Shown: piece after piece, positions 11,161 to 24,121 of the stretch
Position numbering within the stretch: position 1 is the first letter of the stretch
Layout of the letters: the number at the start of each line of letters is the position of its first letter
Assembly: GCA_026225945.1 (NCBI GenBank)
Contig: JAMJFZ010003581.1
Span: 5,331,001 to 5,395,000, forward strand
Direction of reading: 5' to 3'
Length of the DNA stretch: 64,000 nucleotides
Source of the DNA: Cricetomys ansorgei
Lineage: Eukaryota; Chordata; Mammalia; Rodentia; Nesomyidae
The notes under the pieces: generated by a model
The model's database searches: none
The model's input: only the letters and a program-made list of their open reading frames with translations
What the model was told of the DNA's origin: nothing
Program-made: the position numbers and the translations under genes

Positions 11161-12538
11161 GCATGTGTATATTTATCATCGATTGCATTCTGCTCTTTTT
11201 AACCCAGTTCAAAATGATAAAGTACAGTGTAGTTTCACTTTAGTAAGAATAAGGGATCTCAAAGATTAGATATACTTTTTAAATAAGTTGAAACTATTTT
11301 ATATTGTTTCTCAACATCTACACATCTCCATCCTTGAACACATGAATTGGAGGTCCAGCATCCTGCCTCACAGGATCCATCTCACAATGGATAGGTCTCA
11401 CACACTTGAACTGACATTTTTCATGTTGATCTTCAGAACTGCAGCACTGGATTCTTGGACCGTGTCTAATTTTTTTTTTCTTTCACAATTTTTGGTAAGT
11501 GGAAATAGTATTACAATTGATTCTTCCTATAGTCCCTTGAAAATTATTGCTGAAGAAACGCTCTAAATTTTAGGTCAGATTTCCCTAGAACTGTAGGATA
11601 AATAATCAAAAATAATTCATGCATCTGTCTTTTGTCTTGGTGGCTGCAACAATCTGTCTATTCTCTCTCTGCCTTCTGTCTATTCTTCCTTGATTTCCAA
11701 ATATCTCTGGGAATCTTCCCCTTTTGTAGCCATCTTTGTCAGGTTCCTTCAACTTAGCTTTTCTGCCACTTCCAGAAAGTTTGATATAATTCATTCCCTC
11801 CTGTGTTCCTGGAACAGGTAGTATTGATTAATTTTGGGGGTGGGAGTTCTTTTCAGAATTTATTCAGAGAGAACATTTCATAACCATGAATGAAAAGTGA
11901 GTGATTATAAATAAGAAGTTCATTGAAAAGGACAAATATTTTAAAATATATAACAAATACCTAATGTATTCCCTATAGGCTATCTAGGAAGTGTTCAAAT
12001 GCATATTAATCCTTACACACAAGTAGTTGCAATAATGTTAAAAGTTAGATGTTGAAGAATAGAACAACTTAATGTATTCAAATAATTTAATATAGTGAGT
12101 AGTAGTTACTATGTGTTACTATGTTTTAAATATCTTATAATTTTGTTATTGCCTTCTATTTATCTAAGAGATATAATCAAAAATGTATGTGTATATACTT
12201 TTACATGTAGAGATATATATCTTTATATTTATACAGGTAATATTTTTAAGCTAATATTGCCTATGTTTATTAGATATAAATTTCTACAGAATCTTTGGAG
12301 AATTTTTATGGCCTGTTTGAATGGCTTGCAACTGAATTGATTTTATAAGTTCATAATCCAGAAAACACAAAAATATCATTTTATTGTGAAGAACTCACAA
12401 AAGTATCATGCAGCTAGATTAAGGTAGGTGATCAAAGAAACATTTCTTATCATATGTCATTAATATACCCTTTGTAAAATTCACCAAAACTCTTTTCCTG
12501 TGGCTATTATTTTATGTAAATGTTTTAGAATGTTTTAT
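11161..12538. other. Unannotated AT-rich sequence
   Basis: It is AT-rich with no clear repeat. A 92-codon plus frame (11288-11566) and a 62-codon minus frame (11606-11794) are unrecognised and have no supporting context. Confidence 0.4.
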
Positions 12539-12539
12539 T

Positions 12540-12690
12540 TTGTTTTATTTTAGATGGTGTTTCTCTGTTGTAACTCTGGCTGGCCTGGAACTCACTCTGT
12601 AGACCAGGCTGGTCTCAAAATCACAGAGATCTGCCTGCCTTTGCCTCCCAAGTGCTGGGATTAAAGGCGTATACCACCAACAACCCAGCA
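12540..12690 (-). mobile_element. B1 SINE
   Basis: Antisense B1 with GTTTCTCTGTTGTAACTCTG, GTAGACCAGGCTGGTCTC and CAAGTGCTGGGATTAAAGGC. A TTTTAGAAT-type sequence on both flanks (12523 and 12694) is a likely, imperfect target duplication. It lies close to the consensus. Confidence 0.93.
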
Positions 12691-12989
12691 AATTTTTAGA
12701 ATTTTTAAAATCAGGTAAGAAATTTGTCAATTTGTTCATGGCCTTTTCCCTGTGAGATTCATCTCTACGGTGTCTGAGCCACGAGACACTTTTCTCTAGT
12801 TCCTTCTTTATTATATAGCTGAATCTGTTGGATCAAAATCCAGAGTTCCACTGTGACACCCAACACATGCAAATAGTACAGCGTGGTCACCTTTACCCTT
12901 CTATTGCCTATTCTTTCCTTATTTTTCATCTTATTTTCATGTTCTATATCCTAATGTCCTTCTTTTACTTTCTTGTCCTTCCTTTCACA

Positions 12990-13125
12990 GATAAAGGAGA
13001 AAACATATAATGTTGTACCTGAACATGGATCATTTCCCCTTAAAAATGGCGATCTTCAGTCCCAGCCATCTTCCTGCAAATTGTATTATTTCATTTTATT
13101 TTGTTTCTAAACGAAAGCCCATTAT
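12990..13125 (-). mobile_element. Old L1 ORF2 3'-end scrap
   Basis: GAGAAAACATATAATGTTG, then CATCTTCCTGCAAATTGTATTATTTC, match the antisense of the ORF2 C-terminus also seen at 23016-23110. The copy is short and strongly diverged. Confidence 0.45.
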
Positions 13126-13985
13126 GTTTGTGTATGCATTTTTAAATTCTTTTAAACTATATCAGGATGCATGAGCCATAGTATACTGACATGAATTTCT
13201 GCATGCTGGCATTAATTTGCTTATCTCAATAACTTTTTGATATCTATTTTTTTTACTTTATTTGCCCATCTTCCTGGAGTACTTCCTTGACTCTCCATTT
13301 AGTCTTTTCTTCTATATGCACTGGCTATGTTAGCTGATAGGGAATGTGACCTTTCTTCAGTTAATAGCACTATCACCCACGTCTTCAGATACCAAGTATA
13401 TTAAACTGAAAGCACTGTGTTGATAGGATTCTGCTGTTCAGAAGATAAAATAAAACTGTAGCTGCTAAGAACATTTTTAGCATATCACCCTTATTAGTGA
13501 GCGTAAGTCCTGTTAGATTCCATTTGATTTAAACTTCTCTGTTGTTCATATGAGGAAAACAATTATATTAACTATGAAAGCAGGACTTCATTTTAAACTC
13601 TGTAATTACTGTGCTCACATTTAGAATAGATTCATATTTTATAATACAGCGAATTTCTACCATATATTAAAAAAATTCATTTTCAATGGATTTCCTGAAT
13701 TGTTTTAAAAGTATGAATACATGAAAGGTACCACCTGCCTGCCCACCCTCCACTCCATGCTCCTGAAAGCAAGCTAATCCAATCTCTGAGGTGCCTTTAG
13801 TTTTTGTTATATTGTTTCTTTTTCTTATACAAAATCTATTCTCCCAAATATAGACCACTAATCTTTCAATTATCTTTCTGTAAATAGCTCTAGGATTAAG
13901 ATTTCTATATTTTTAGTTTCATTTTTTAATCATCTAAAATATATTTTCGTTTCCCTGTCAAGTTTCTTTTAATGTACACAAATCT
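13126..13985. other. Unannotated AT-rich sequence
   Basis: No reading frame of note and no clear interspersed repeat. It may include more decayed L1 on the 13.1-13.4 kb side. Confidence 0.35.
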
Positions 13986-13987
13986 GC

Positions 13988-14300
13988 TGTGGAGACCAGC
14001 TCTGTCAATGGGCCAGGGAATTTAAAGGTGGTGTGAAGTCCGTAGGAGCTACGAAACAGGTGCAAGTCTTCTTGTCAGGTCAAAGCAAGTTCTCTCTTTA
14101 TTTTGGCTCTTTTTCTTTTCTTCTGTCTCCCTATTCAAGCTTTTTCTTCTCTATACAATTCAAGCTTCTCCTCTCTGTATGATTTAGGCTTTTCTTCTCT
14201 GCACAATTTCTTTCTCTTACTTAAACTTAGTCTCTACTGTATTTTTCCCATAAAATATCACCCCCCCCACACACAATCTTGTAAGCTTTTAATGCACATC
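13988..14300 (-). mobile_element. Candidate class II LTR (minus), with 25-bp tandem repeats
   Basis: Read on the minus strand this has an AATAAA (14094-14102 region) followed by a GC-richer stretch ending in GGTCTCCACA, like the R-U5 end of an ERVK-type LTR. Upstream on the minus strand, at about 14134-14210, are three 25-bp copies of a TTCAAGCTTTTTCTTCTCTA-like unit. Neither the far boundary nor a target duplication was found, so the extent is uncertain and some of 14300-15540 may belong to the same provirus. Confidence 0.45.
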
Positions 14301-17212
14301 TTGTAAGCTTCCTTTTTCCTTATTATATCCAATATACCTATTTACCTTTTAAACAATATCCTCTATGTAAGAAGAAATCACATCATAATCATAAGTCCTA
14401 TTTTTCCCAGTGAATAATTAAAAATTACATATTTTAAAAACAGGTTGTTTCCAAATACCCAAACATTATACATGAATACCCAATTTTCCATGTACTTTCT
14501 TTTTATAATACATCTGTACTCACAAAACAATTCTGTTATTATAGATTAAAAGAATTTAAGCAAGCCAAATATTCTCACATCCAGCTTCTATTGTGGGGGG
14601 CAGGTAGCAGTCTTGCAGTTACTAGGAAGCGAATGCACGTAATAGTATCCTAATTTAGCATAATTCTTATTTAGTTAACACAGTGAAACAAGTTTGTTAT
14701 CAAGTAGAAAACTTTAAGTCAGGAATCTCTTTTGCTTTTTTTAGGTAAAGGGGAATCTGTCCAGTCTATATGCCACATAGCCCTATGTCCTCAAAGTGCA
14801 CAAAAAAACATATCAGCAATTTTATAACTGTAAAAACTAGGGGAAAAATCAAAATTGTAGTTAAGGAAGTTCAAACTTAGCAGTAGGCACTGAAAGTCAT
14901 TTGTTATACTTAATCATAGGTCTGTCTCTCATAGACGAGACTTGTGGGCCCTAGCAATCAGGTTTTCTCTGTTCTTGTTCTCTAACCCTGGCCAAAACAA
15001 GTCTTCAGCTTCTAAAAATATGTTTCCTTATATAGTTCTCTAGGTTACTTGTTCCAAAGCAGCTTGGTGAAATATCCCAATCTGATGTTACTGATTAGGG
15101 GTTATTGCTGTTGTTTTTATTTCAATGGAGTTATAAATTCAACTGAGTAACACAGCCTTTTAGGGAAATCACCACTGTTGTAATGTGTGCCAGTAACACT
15201 GCCCAGTGAGGTCACTACTAGAGACCCCTTTTGAGATTTCACACTACTCATACCAGGAAAGGGACATAGGAGGATACTTGTAGAGGAACACTTGGAATGT
15301 TTTAGGTTAAGAAAAGCTTTTCGGTTTAACTGACTAGTCACTAGAAGTTCATGTTCCCACCCAGCTGTGGTATAGTTGTTTACGAGTTGGAATTGGAATG
15401 CTTGATGCAGGTGGCTATAATTTGGTTGGGTACAGTTGTTCTGGCACCTGTAGCTTGTCTTTGAGATTGTGTGCCACATGGGTTTATGGGAACTTTTGGC
15501 TTAGGGCATAAAAGGTCTGAAGCCCTGAGAGTTGAGTTGGGTGTTGGTTGGTGGTTGGTTGGTTGGGTTGCTGTCCTTAGTTAATGAGATAATTCCTAAG
15601 AGAACAAAGATTGGAGAGATTCGAGCTTAGGACAGCCTAAAAAGAGGCTGTGAAGATTTCTACCTTTCTCTCTTTTTGTATTAAGGCTGCTTGTAAAAGC
15701 AGTGAAAATTTCTATCTTACTTTTCTCCTTCCCTAAATTGAAGGTAAAAGATTGTAGCAAACTAGTACAGATGCTAAGCAGTGGCAAGAGACATTCAGGA
15801 GATGTAGTTCTTGGCACCTTGCCCTTTGTGAGACACACCCATTGTGACTATACTAACTGGGCCATTCTCCTTCTGGCCCCAATGCTGTTTGCAATCCTGA
15901 CATGCCATCAGCACAAATCCTTATATGATACTACCATTTACTTTCATTTTTTCTGTTTGAAGCTTGAATCCAGCAGTCCTGTACAGTCTTCAATACAGGA
16001 AAAACCATGAACATGTAACAGAAAGAAAAGAAGCATGGCTTTCAGATGACTAAGCCAATCACAGGACGTCTAAGTGATTGGATCAATATCAATGACAATT
16101 TTTACTATAAAATTTATGATTTAAAACTCTGAGCTCAACAAGCTCTGAATAAAAATGAAAACAGAGATTAGATATGAATTATTATCACCAAATCTACCAG
16201 GGGAGACAGTCTGGCACCTTATGATCTATCTCTTTTTATTGTATGCAGAATTAGAAACTAGCAGCAGTGACTCTTGTATTCTACACAAAATACATCCTGA
16301 GCTAATATCTCATGTTGATAAACAATGTTGTACCTTCACATTCAAGACCACATACAATATCATATTATTTTAATTAATATAAATGTAATTAAATTAATGC
16401 AATCATGTTATAGAATGTCTTATTTCATAATTTATATAGTAGTAAAATGTGCTGTAAGAGGTTAATTCTGCTAAATCCTCACATACTTTTAAATTATTCC
16501 TGGGTAACTTACTGGGGAGGCATCATATCGGCACATAATAGTATTATCTATTTCAAAAATGAAAATGAGTATTGAATACTTATATTAAGATGGTGGATTT
16601 TTTGCAAAATAATTTTTTCAGATAACCTAAAACCTGACCTTGATTCCCTTAATCTTCTTCCACTTTTATTACATAGACTTCAGTGCAGCAATGAGTACAG
16701 AGACATTTCTGCTATTCACAGAGAGAGGACGGTGATAATGGAGGTACAATACCTTTGCATATAGCCACCTATCAAGAACAACTGACATACCCATGCTTGT
16801 ACCCTGTGTGCTGGCATTCAGAAGATGGTTTGTAACTGTTTTCATCTTCATTTTTATTCTCATAGGATCATATAGAATTTTAATCACATTCCCTTTTTCT
16901 CTCAATGTGTCTTTCACATATTTGTACACAAAGGTATAGACACAGAACCACACTTACACTCATGCACCCACCCACCCATGTGAGGATACACACACACACA
17001 CACACACACCCCACACACACATATATTTTGACACACCCAACACAAGGGTACCATTATGCTTCTTTAGGATGCTGGCATTCTCAATAATATGGTACCATTG
17101 CATGCTAATTAGAATTCTTATATATTCAACTTTGAGTTGGAAGAATGATGGTGAAGTTATAGAACAACAAAAGCTCCCATTCACTGCTGATCAAATGAAA
17201 AATTATGCATCC
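14301..17212. other. Unannotated sequence with small simple repeats
   Basis: It holds a GGTT-rich run (15543-15570) and a CA tract (16988-17020). A TATA-like GGCATAAAAGG at 15507 precedes GC-richer sequence and could be a decayed LTR promoter. The 120-codon minus frame at 15117-15479 and the 102-codon plus frame at 15702-16010 resemble nothing I know. Confidence 0.4.
16988..17020. repeat. (CA)n microsatellite
   Basis: A CA run interrupted by CCCC near 17009-17012, immediately after a CACCCACCCACCCATG stretch. Confidence 0.9.
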
Positions 17213-17585
17213 GTGTGATGATTAATCTGGACTGTCATTTCCATAGGATTAAGAATCACCTAAGAGAGAGACCTGCGCTTGGGTGTCAGAGGGTAGTTAT
17301 GTACAGGGTAGGTGCAGAGATCCACTCTGAATGTGGATGATCCTATTCAGGGCCTGGATGGTAAAGATGAATAAAAAGAAAGTGAATGAAGAATCAGCAT
17401 TCATCTCTTTTCATGCAACTGTGAGTATAACAGAATGAATCACTTCACACTACTAGGCCTTCCCCAACAGTATGGGCTGCACCTTCAAACTGTGAGACAA
17501 AATAAACCCTTCCTTCCTTGAGCTGCTTTTGTCGGGTGCTTTTAACTCAGTATGGACAAAATAACAAAGGCAATACTGAAAAGAC
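17213..17585 (+). mobile_element. MaLR-like LTR (family also at 19.96 kb)
   Basis: It starts TGTGATGATTAATCTGGACTG and passes AAGAATCACCTA. It ends with the segment CAAACTGTGAGACAAAATAAAC followed by GCTGCTTTTGTCGGGT and a final AATAACAAAGG-like terminus. This 3' segment is shared with 20118-20190 and recalls the ends of rodent MaLR LTRs, including the AATAAA signal. Exact subfamily not assigned. Confidence 0.6.
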
Positions 17586-17952
17586 TAGGTTGTTTCTGTA
17601 ATGCATAATCATAACTTTACTATATAATATTAATTGTAGGCCTAAATATTTAGACTAATCATACATTTATGCCTATAAAGTATTTATAGCAGCATTTCCA
17701 TAATTACACAAAATAGGAAGCAAGAAAGAGCTTCAAGAAAATGAGCAAATAAACTATAGTATGTGTGTGCAATGAAATATTCTTCAGTAATTATAAGAAA
17801 TTATCTCATAAACCATGAAAATTAGCAGAGAAACTTATCTCAATATTGTGGTTATCATGAACAAATTACAGAAACTTGTCAAACTATATGACATTACAGA
17901 ACTATGTATGCATATGTGACATTCTATGAAGGACAAATTTAGAGACACCACA

Positions 17953-18310
17953 TGTCTTAGTTACTGTTCTGTTGCTATTAAGAGACAGCATGACTAAAGA
18001 AATATGTAAAAAAAAAAAGCATTTATTTGGAAGGTTGCTTACAGATTCAGGGGATTAGTCTATGATCATCAAGGAGGGAAGCATGGCAGACAGCAGACAG
18101 GCAGGCAATCTTGGAGCTGGAGCAGTAGCTGAGAGGTTAGGACTGATCCACAAAACAGGAAGACAGAGAATCAGAGTGGGCCTGGTATGGAATTTAGAAC
18201 CTCAAAGCCCACCTCACTTTAACATACCTCCTCCAACAAGGCCACACCTCAGAATTCTTCCTCAACATTTAAATATATAAACCTACCTGAGGAATTCTCA
18301 GCCATCACGC
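17953..18310 (-). mobile_element. ORR1-type MaLR LTR
   Basis: On the minus strand this reads as an ORR1 LTR. On the plus strand it begins TGTCTTAGTTACTGTTCTG and contains GCTTACAGATTCAG, CCTCCAACAAGGCCACACCTC and a final TTTAAATATATAAACCTACC. A short poly-A run near 18007 is an internal expansion. A 72-codon plus frame inside it is incidental. Confidence 0.8.
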
Positions 18311-19960
18311 TATGTAAAGATCAGAGGTTGGTAGAGGACAGGAATGGGAGAGAGGAGGGAAATTATGAAAAATGAATCAATCACAGGGCAAATTTAGATC
18401 TGAGATAATGTGGTTGGGAAAACAATGAATCATGTATTTCTCAAACCTCACAGAACTGTGTGTCTGGTTAATAACAATTTATCAATATTGCTTTAATGTT
18501 TCTAATAAATGAGTCACACATGAATACAAGATGGTAATGATAGGAGTAAAAATGAAAATGTAGGATATAACAGTGTGGGGAAGATCATATGGACTGACTG
18601 TTCAGTCTTCTGTTGTCTCAATCTGCTCAAAGAAGTAGTCTATGGATTTAAAAAACGATGTAAAACTTGGAGATTGTAATAATGATGACAGCTCATATAA
18701 AAAACTTTTCTATTCTATGTGCTATAAAACATAAATGTATTTGTGTATGTGTTGTATACATGTGTATATTGATTGTTTCCTTAGTCCATATAATTGTATT
18801 GAAATTCAGAGAGGGTGCTGATTTACATAGAGTCATGACATTAGTCATTGGAGAGGGTATAGTAAACTAAATGTGTATTCTCCAATGATCCTTCAAATTT
18901 ATATCAGTATTAAAGTATTTTTAGTGACTGTAAAAGTCCCTTTACTCTGTTTCTTTACTCCATATTATACAAATATTTCGATAGGTAACATACATACTCT
19001 TTCTTGTACCACCTGATGGGCATTAGTGAACATCCAAGCTCACACCGAAGTCTGATTTAACTGCAGCTTATCCCTTTTATTTCTTGCTTTAACATTGATT
19101 TTATTTTTTGTAAATTTCTATTTTTTGCTGATTTATTCTACTACATTAAATGTGCTGGAAGACACATTTACCTTTCTAAAGCCTAAGTATGTTATAAGTT
19201 TTGTACTGAATTCTCAAAAATTAGATTTATACTAGATCACAATCTGCACACTTGGGAACTAAATATCCCTTCTATTTTTTTTTTTTTGGTCTCCATTATC
19301 CAAGTCAGACTCTTCAAACTGTAAAAAAATATGAAGAGTCATTTATTTACCACTGCTAGAATAGCATTTGATGTAAATGTTTCATTGTTCTTCATCTGCA
19401 AAATTCAGAGTATTTATTCTGTTTGTATAGTGTGTATAAACATGTAAACACATACACAGGCAAGTGAGTGAGTATATTTATATATTTGAGATGTTTATAA
19501 ATTTCAGACAAAATATCTGTACCTCTAAGTACTTTAACACATGTGTATTAAGAACAAGGACATTCATCTCCATAAAATCATTGTAATTACTAGACTCAGG
19601 AAAGAAACATTGATGCAACACTAATTTCTAATCTAGCAAACTTATTATAGTTATATAATATAGTCTACCTAATAAGATTCTTATTCTAGTTTGGGATTCA
19701 GTTCTGATCCTATGTTGTATCACGAGGTCATGATTCTTAATATTTTTTTCAACTTGATTTACTTCCTAAATATTTATCTTTTACAAGTTAGAATGTTTTA
19801 AGACGAGGAGTAGCATTTTGCAGGAAGTTTCTCAGTTTGGGTAGACTCATGGCAAAATACTGGGAAATATGATGAGCACTTTTCACTGTTAATTAAATTT
19901 AATCTCATGTATAGAAACCTCTAGATTTGTATATTTAAAATTTTCAAGACAGTTTTAATT
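18311..19960. other. Unannotated AT-rich sequence
   Basis: No clear repeat or gene. It is a long AT-rich stretch with a T-run near 19278. Short poly-purine and poly-A stretches are within what base composition would give. Confidence 0.45.
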
Positions 19961-19964
19961 GTGC

Positions 19965-20222
19965 AGATGCACCCTGAAAATGTGCAACACCATCCTAGGC
20001 TGGGGCCCAGGACTAAATCAAGGGAAATAATATTACAGGAGCAGTCATTTAATGACTATATATGCAAACTGAGCAACTGCTTCCTGGCCCTGCCACAATG
20101 TCATCATTACCAGCACAATGGACTGCACCTTCCAACTGTGAGGCAAAATAAACTCTTTCCTCCTTAAGTTGCCTTGGTTAGGTATTTTATCAGAGAAAGC
20201 AGGGAAATTACTAATATAGAAG
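19965..20222 (+). mobile_element. MaLR-like LTR fragment (same family as 17.2 kb)
   Basis: It contains CACCATCCTAGGCTGGGGCC, CAATGGACTGCACCTTC, CAACTGTGAGGCAAAATAAAC and TAAGTTGCCTTGGTTAGG, ending at AATTACTAATATAG. The 3' half aligns with 17471-17545. The 5' third of the LTR is missing. Confidence 0.6.
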
Positions 20223-22105
20223 ATAAAATAATGACGGTCTTACGATTTTACAATATCAAGGCAATATTCAAAATAAACATAAATAACACAAAATTAATGA
20301 GAGAAACAATTCTGTCCCCATCATGCTAGAGTATCTCACACTCCTTCCCAAACCAACCTGTAACCCCAGGGGCAATAGATTCCAGTCATTTGCCGCATAG
20401 ATAAATATTTCCCCTGAAAGAATTTCTCTTTGGGATAAGGCCACTTTTCCTACTCTGCACCCTCATCAATGGGATCAAAATAAATAAGGTCTCCTTATAC
20501 ACACACCTGCCTATCTAGGTATATCCTCAGTCTTGCATGTATTGACATAAGGAGCAAATGCACTTTTTCTCACTATTACCATATCTTTGGCCCATGATTC
20601 TCTTGATTTCTTTTTCTGTATTCATCTTTGGCGTGAAACTGCCATAGTCCCTCATATCAATCATGACAACAAAACTCATTTGATCTTCTTCTTCAAGTAG
20701 TAGTAGTTTCAGAATCTAGTGGAAACACTTTCACTCTTGAATCTCAAGTTTACAATCCTTAGTCCATTAGAGTTTATAAAAGACAGTTGTTATGGGAGTA
20801 TAGATTTTATGAGGTCTTATATACAAACTGAAGCTTGGAAGACAAATAATTGAGAACTGGTAATGTGAACTGACTTGTTCAAATAGACATTCTAGCAATT
20901 TGAGCCTAAATATCATAAAACAAATGTAATAATTAAAAAATATTGTAAGATAAACTGTAAATTACTTTTGTGTGCCATTTTCTATATCAGAGGGTAAATT
21001 AATATGTGTTTTGTTTGAGAATTAGGAAACTGAATCTAGGGTACAGTAAGGGAAAGCTGGCTTTAAACATTGGTCATTCTTTGGTGCTCTTTAGAGTGGT
21101 TGACATTTAAAATTTACCACATCAGAAGCATTCAATAATTAAGCATGCTTTCTTCTTTATATTGGTTCAAGGCAGAGAAAACTTTCTTAGCTGTTTCTTT
21201 TTAATTAATCTGTCTTCCTCTCCTGCCATTATCAAATTAACTTTAAGCATCCTTTCCCTCTTTCTGTTGTACATCCATTGATGAATATGATGTTGCTTAG
21301 CATTTGAAGTACTTACAAAAATGAAATTTTAAAAGTTAAAGGAAAATGTTTATAAATATGATAAATGAGTAATAAAATTGAATCAACTAGATAAGGAACA
21401 ATTTATAATTTGTATTTCATGAGATTAAGAAAAATATTATTGGAAGGCTTGGCTCTTCTTTCAAAATTAATCAATAATTGGACTTATAATAAAGACTTTG
21501 AAGATCTATTGCAATAGGAAAAATATTACGGTCAAAAGCAGAAGGAATTAAGTGCCAAAATCACAATCGTGGTGATTAGCAATCAGAAAGTGGTTGAGAT
21601 TCGTCAAGTGATATTGAGAAGCAGAGAATACCTACAGTGCAACTTGTGATCCCAAAGCAAAATTCTTCTTCTAAAACAGGATATAATGGTTCAATATAAA
21701 GGTAGAAGAATATTTGGGACTATTTGTAAAAATAATCTGAAATGGAATTTGAATATAGACAATACTATTGTTGGTATTGAAATTTTACCATCTACATCTC
21801 CTTCATTGCCTGAGATACATAAATAAACAGAAAGAAAAGCCAGAGACAAATGGCAGAAAAAAATATCCAGAGACTTGAAAAAAACTGAGCTTTGGTTCCC
21901 AGAAATGAGTCCCAGAGCAGTCAGATTACAACAAAGAAACCCTGTCTTGTTAAAAAAAAAAATCAAATTGATGTTTGAAGTAAAATTGACAAAGGTTAAA
22001 CTGATCAGGAGGAACATAGTGTGGTCTATTACATTGTCGAGAAGTTCAGACTTCTGTAGAGAATAAAAGACAACCTGAAATAAAAAAAATAAAATACACA
22101 TATCC
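20223..22105. other. Unannotated sequence
   Basis: Mostly AT-rich and unique-looking. A B1-like 3' end (AAGAAACCCTGTCTTG plus an A run) sits at about 21934-21962. A 136-codon minus frame (21691-22101) crosses that SINE end, which contributes part of its peptide; its hydrophobic composition reflects T-rich antisense sequence rather than a known membrane protein. Confidence 0.4.
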
Positions 22106-22106
22106 T

Positions 22107-22258
22107 GAATCAGTGAGATGGTTCAATCTTGGACACCAGCACAATGAAAGAAGAGTTAACTTGGTACACTGTCCTCTTTACACAGGTACCACTGCATTGC
22201 ATTATGACACACATACACACATATATACAAAAATAAATAAAATTTAATTTTTTACATT
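22107..22258 (+). mobile_element. B3/B2-like SINE, diverged
   Basis: GAATCAGTGAGATGGTTCAATC corresponds to the promoter head. ACTGTCCTCTTTACACAGG and ACACACATACACAC lead to an AAATAAATAAAA tail. The B box is decayed. Confidence 0.6.
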
Positions 22259-22689
22259 GAAAATAAGCTGGGATTAATTGTATGAGAGAAAAAAATATTT
22301 TTATCTAAAAATAAAAATAAAAAGTGGGCTGATAAGATAACAAAATCGAAAATAATATTCTGAGCAAACCATGGGAGGATTGAAGGAAGCAATGGATCAA
22401 ATGGTTGTTCTGAAATTAAATAAGATTAATGCCAGAAAATAAATTATAAAACTAATAAAATTATTTTTGTTCTTAATATTAGTTTTTAAAATTAGTGCTT
22501 TTCAGTTTCTTGAGAATGTTTTGAAAAATGTTTATATGTTTAGGATTTTTACCTTGTTTTCCTAAACTTAAACTAAAAAGTAAGACAGAAATGGTGACTA
22601 GTGATTGACCAGCTAAAGTTAAAAAAAAAGTCAATGAGGATTCAGTTCACATAGAGGACAGAGTTTAATTGCCTTTTTTCATAATCTTG

Positions 22690-24121
22690 ATTTTTTTTCT
22701 TTAAAAAATATATTTATTCCAGGGTTACGTTCATCGATACCAGGGAGTTTCTACTGCGCTGTCTCGAGATCATCCCTAGATGTTCTCCAATTCCAGGCAT
22801 CTCTCCCTATGCTCCCTCTGTCCATCCCTCTGCCCTCATCTGGTCCCTCCTGTTCCCATTCCTGTCCTCCCTCAGCCCACCTAAGACTTTTCTGTTCCAT
22901 TTCCCCTTCCCAGGAAGATCCCTGTGGCTCCACTGGGGCTCTCCTTGTTGCATGCTCTCCGTGTCTGTGTATTGTAGTATAATTGTCCTTTGCTTAACAG
23001 CTAATAGCCACTTATATGTGTGTACATGCCGTGTTTGTCTTTCTGAGTCTGGAATACCTCATTCAGGATGACTTTTTTGAGTTCTATCCATTTGCCTGCA
23101 AATTTCATGTTGTCCGGTTTGTTTTTTTTTTATATTTTTGTTTTTTTCATCTGAGTAATGTTCCATTGTGTAAATGTACCAAATTTTCTTTATCCATTCT
23201 TCAGTTGAGTGACATCTAAGTTGTTTCCAATTCCTTGCTACTATGAATAAAGCCCCTGTGAGCATAGTTGAGCAAGTGTCCTTGTAGTAGGATGGATCAT
23301 CCTTTGGGTATATGTCCAGGAGTGGTATTGATTGGTCTTGAATTACCACCATATTGATTTCCATGGTGGCTGTACAAGTTTTCAATCCCACCAGCAATGA
23401 AGGAGTATTCCCTGTGCTCCACATCCTCACCAGCATATGGTTTCTTTTGTGTTATTGATCTTAGCCATTCTGACAGGTATCAGAGTAGTTTTGATTTGCA
23501 TTTCCCAGATGGCTAAGTATGTTGAATATTTCTTTTTAAGTGTTTCTTAGACATTTGAGGTTCTTCTTTTGAGAATTATCTGTTGAGGTACAATTTTTTA
23601 ACTGGATTATCTATTTTGAGGATGCCTAGTTTTTTTCTTTTAATTGTTAATATATTTTGAATATCAGCCCTCCATTGGATATGGAGTTAGTGAAAATCTT
23701 TTCCCGTTCTGTAGGCTGCCATTTTATCTAATTGACGGTGTCCTTTGCCTTACAGAAGCTTTTCAGTTTCATGAGGTCTCAAGTATTAATTGCTGAACTT
23801 AGTGCCTATGCTATTAGTGTTCTGTTCAATACGTTGTCTCTTGTGACAATGATTCAAGGCTCTTCCCCATTTTCTCTTCTCTCAGATCCAGTATATCTGG
23901 TTTTATGTTGAGGTCATGGATCCACTTGGACTTAGTTTTTGTGCATGGTGATAAATATGGATCTATGTGCATTCCTCTACAGGCAGACATCCAATGAGAC
24001 ATGTACCATTTGTTGAAGATGTTTTCTTTTTTCCATTGTATATTTCTGGCTTCTTTATCAAAGATCAGTTGTTCATAAATATGTGAGTTTATGTCTGAAT
24101 CTTCTATTTGATTTCATTGAT
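22690..24121 (-). mobile_element. 5'-truncated L1 (ORF2 C-terminal part and short 3' UTR)
   Basis: The 3' end is at 22690, where the minus strand reads AATAAATATATTTTTTAAAG followed by an A run. The 3' UTR is about 310 bp. A tail close to DKHGMYTHISGY and a TAG stop are readable at 23001-23040, with frameshifts between this and the open frame at 23059-23436, which contains YPKD...YYKDTCSTM and ARNWKQ, hallmarks of the ORF2 C-terminus. Upstream ORF2 sequence continues to 24121. No target duplication was found. Confidence 0.88.
23001..24121 (-). pseudogene. L1 ORF2 C-terminal pseudogene
   Basis: This is the region after the reverse transcriptase catalytic core, including the cysteine-containing C-terminal part. 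The longest remaining frame is 125 codons (23059-23436) with WKQLRCHSTEEWIKKIWYIY as its best-conserved stretch. Several frameshifts and stops elsewhere rule out function. Confidence 0.85.

Noticed and set aside
15117..15479. 120-codon minus-strand frame
   Set aside because: Resembles no known protein, including retroviral ones. Length is within chance for this much sequence.
21691..22101. 136-codon hydrophobic minus-strand frame
   Set aside because: Part of it is antisense of a B1 3' end, and the Phe/Leu/Ile richness comes from T-rich sequence. No sign of a real membrane protein.
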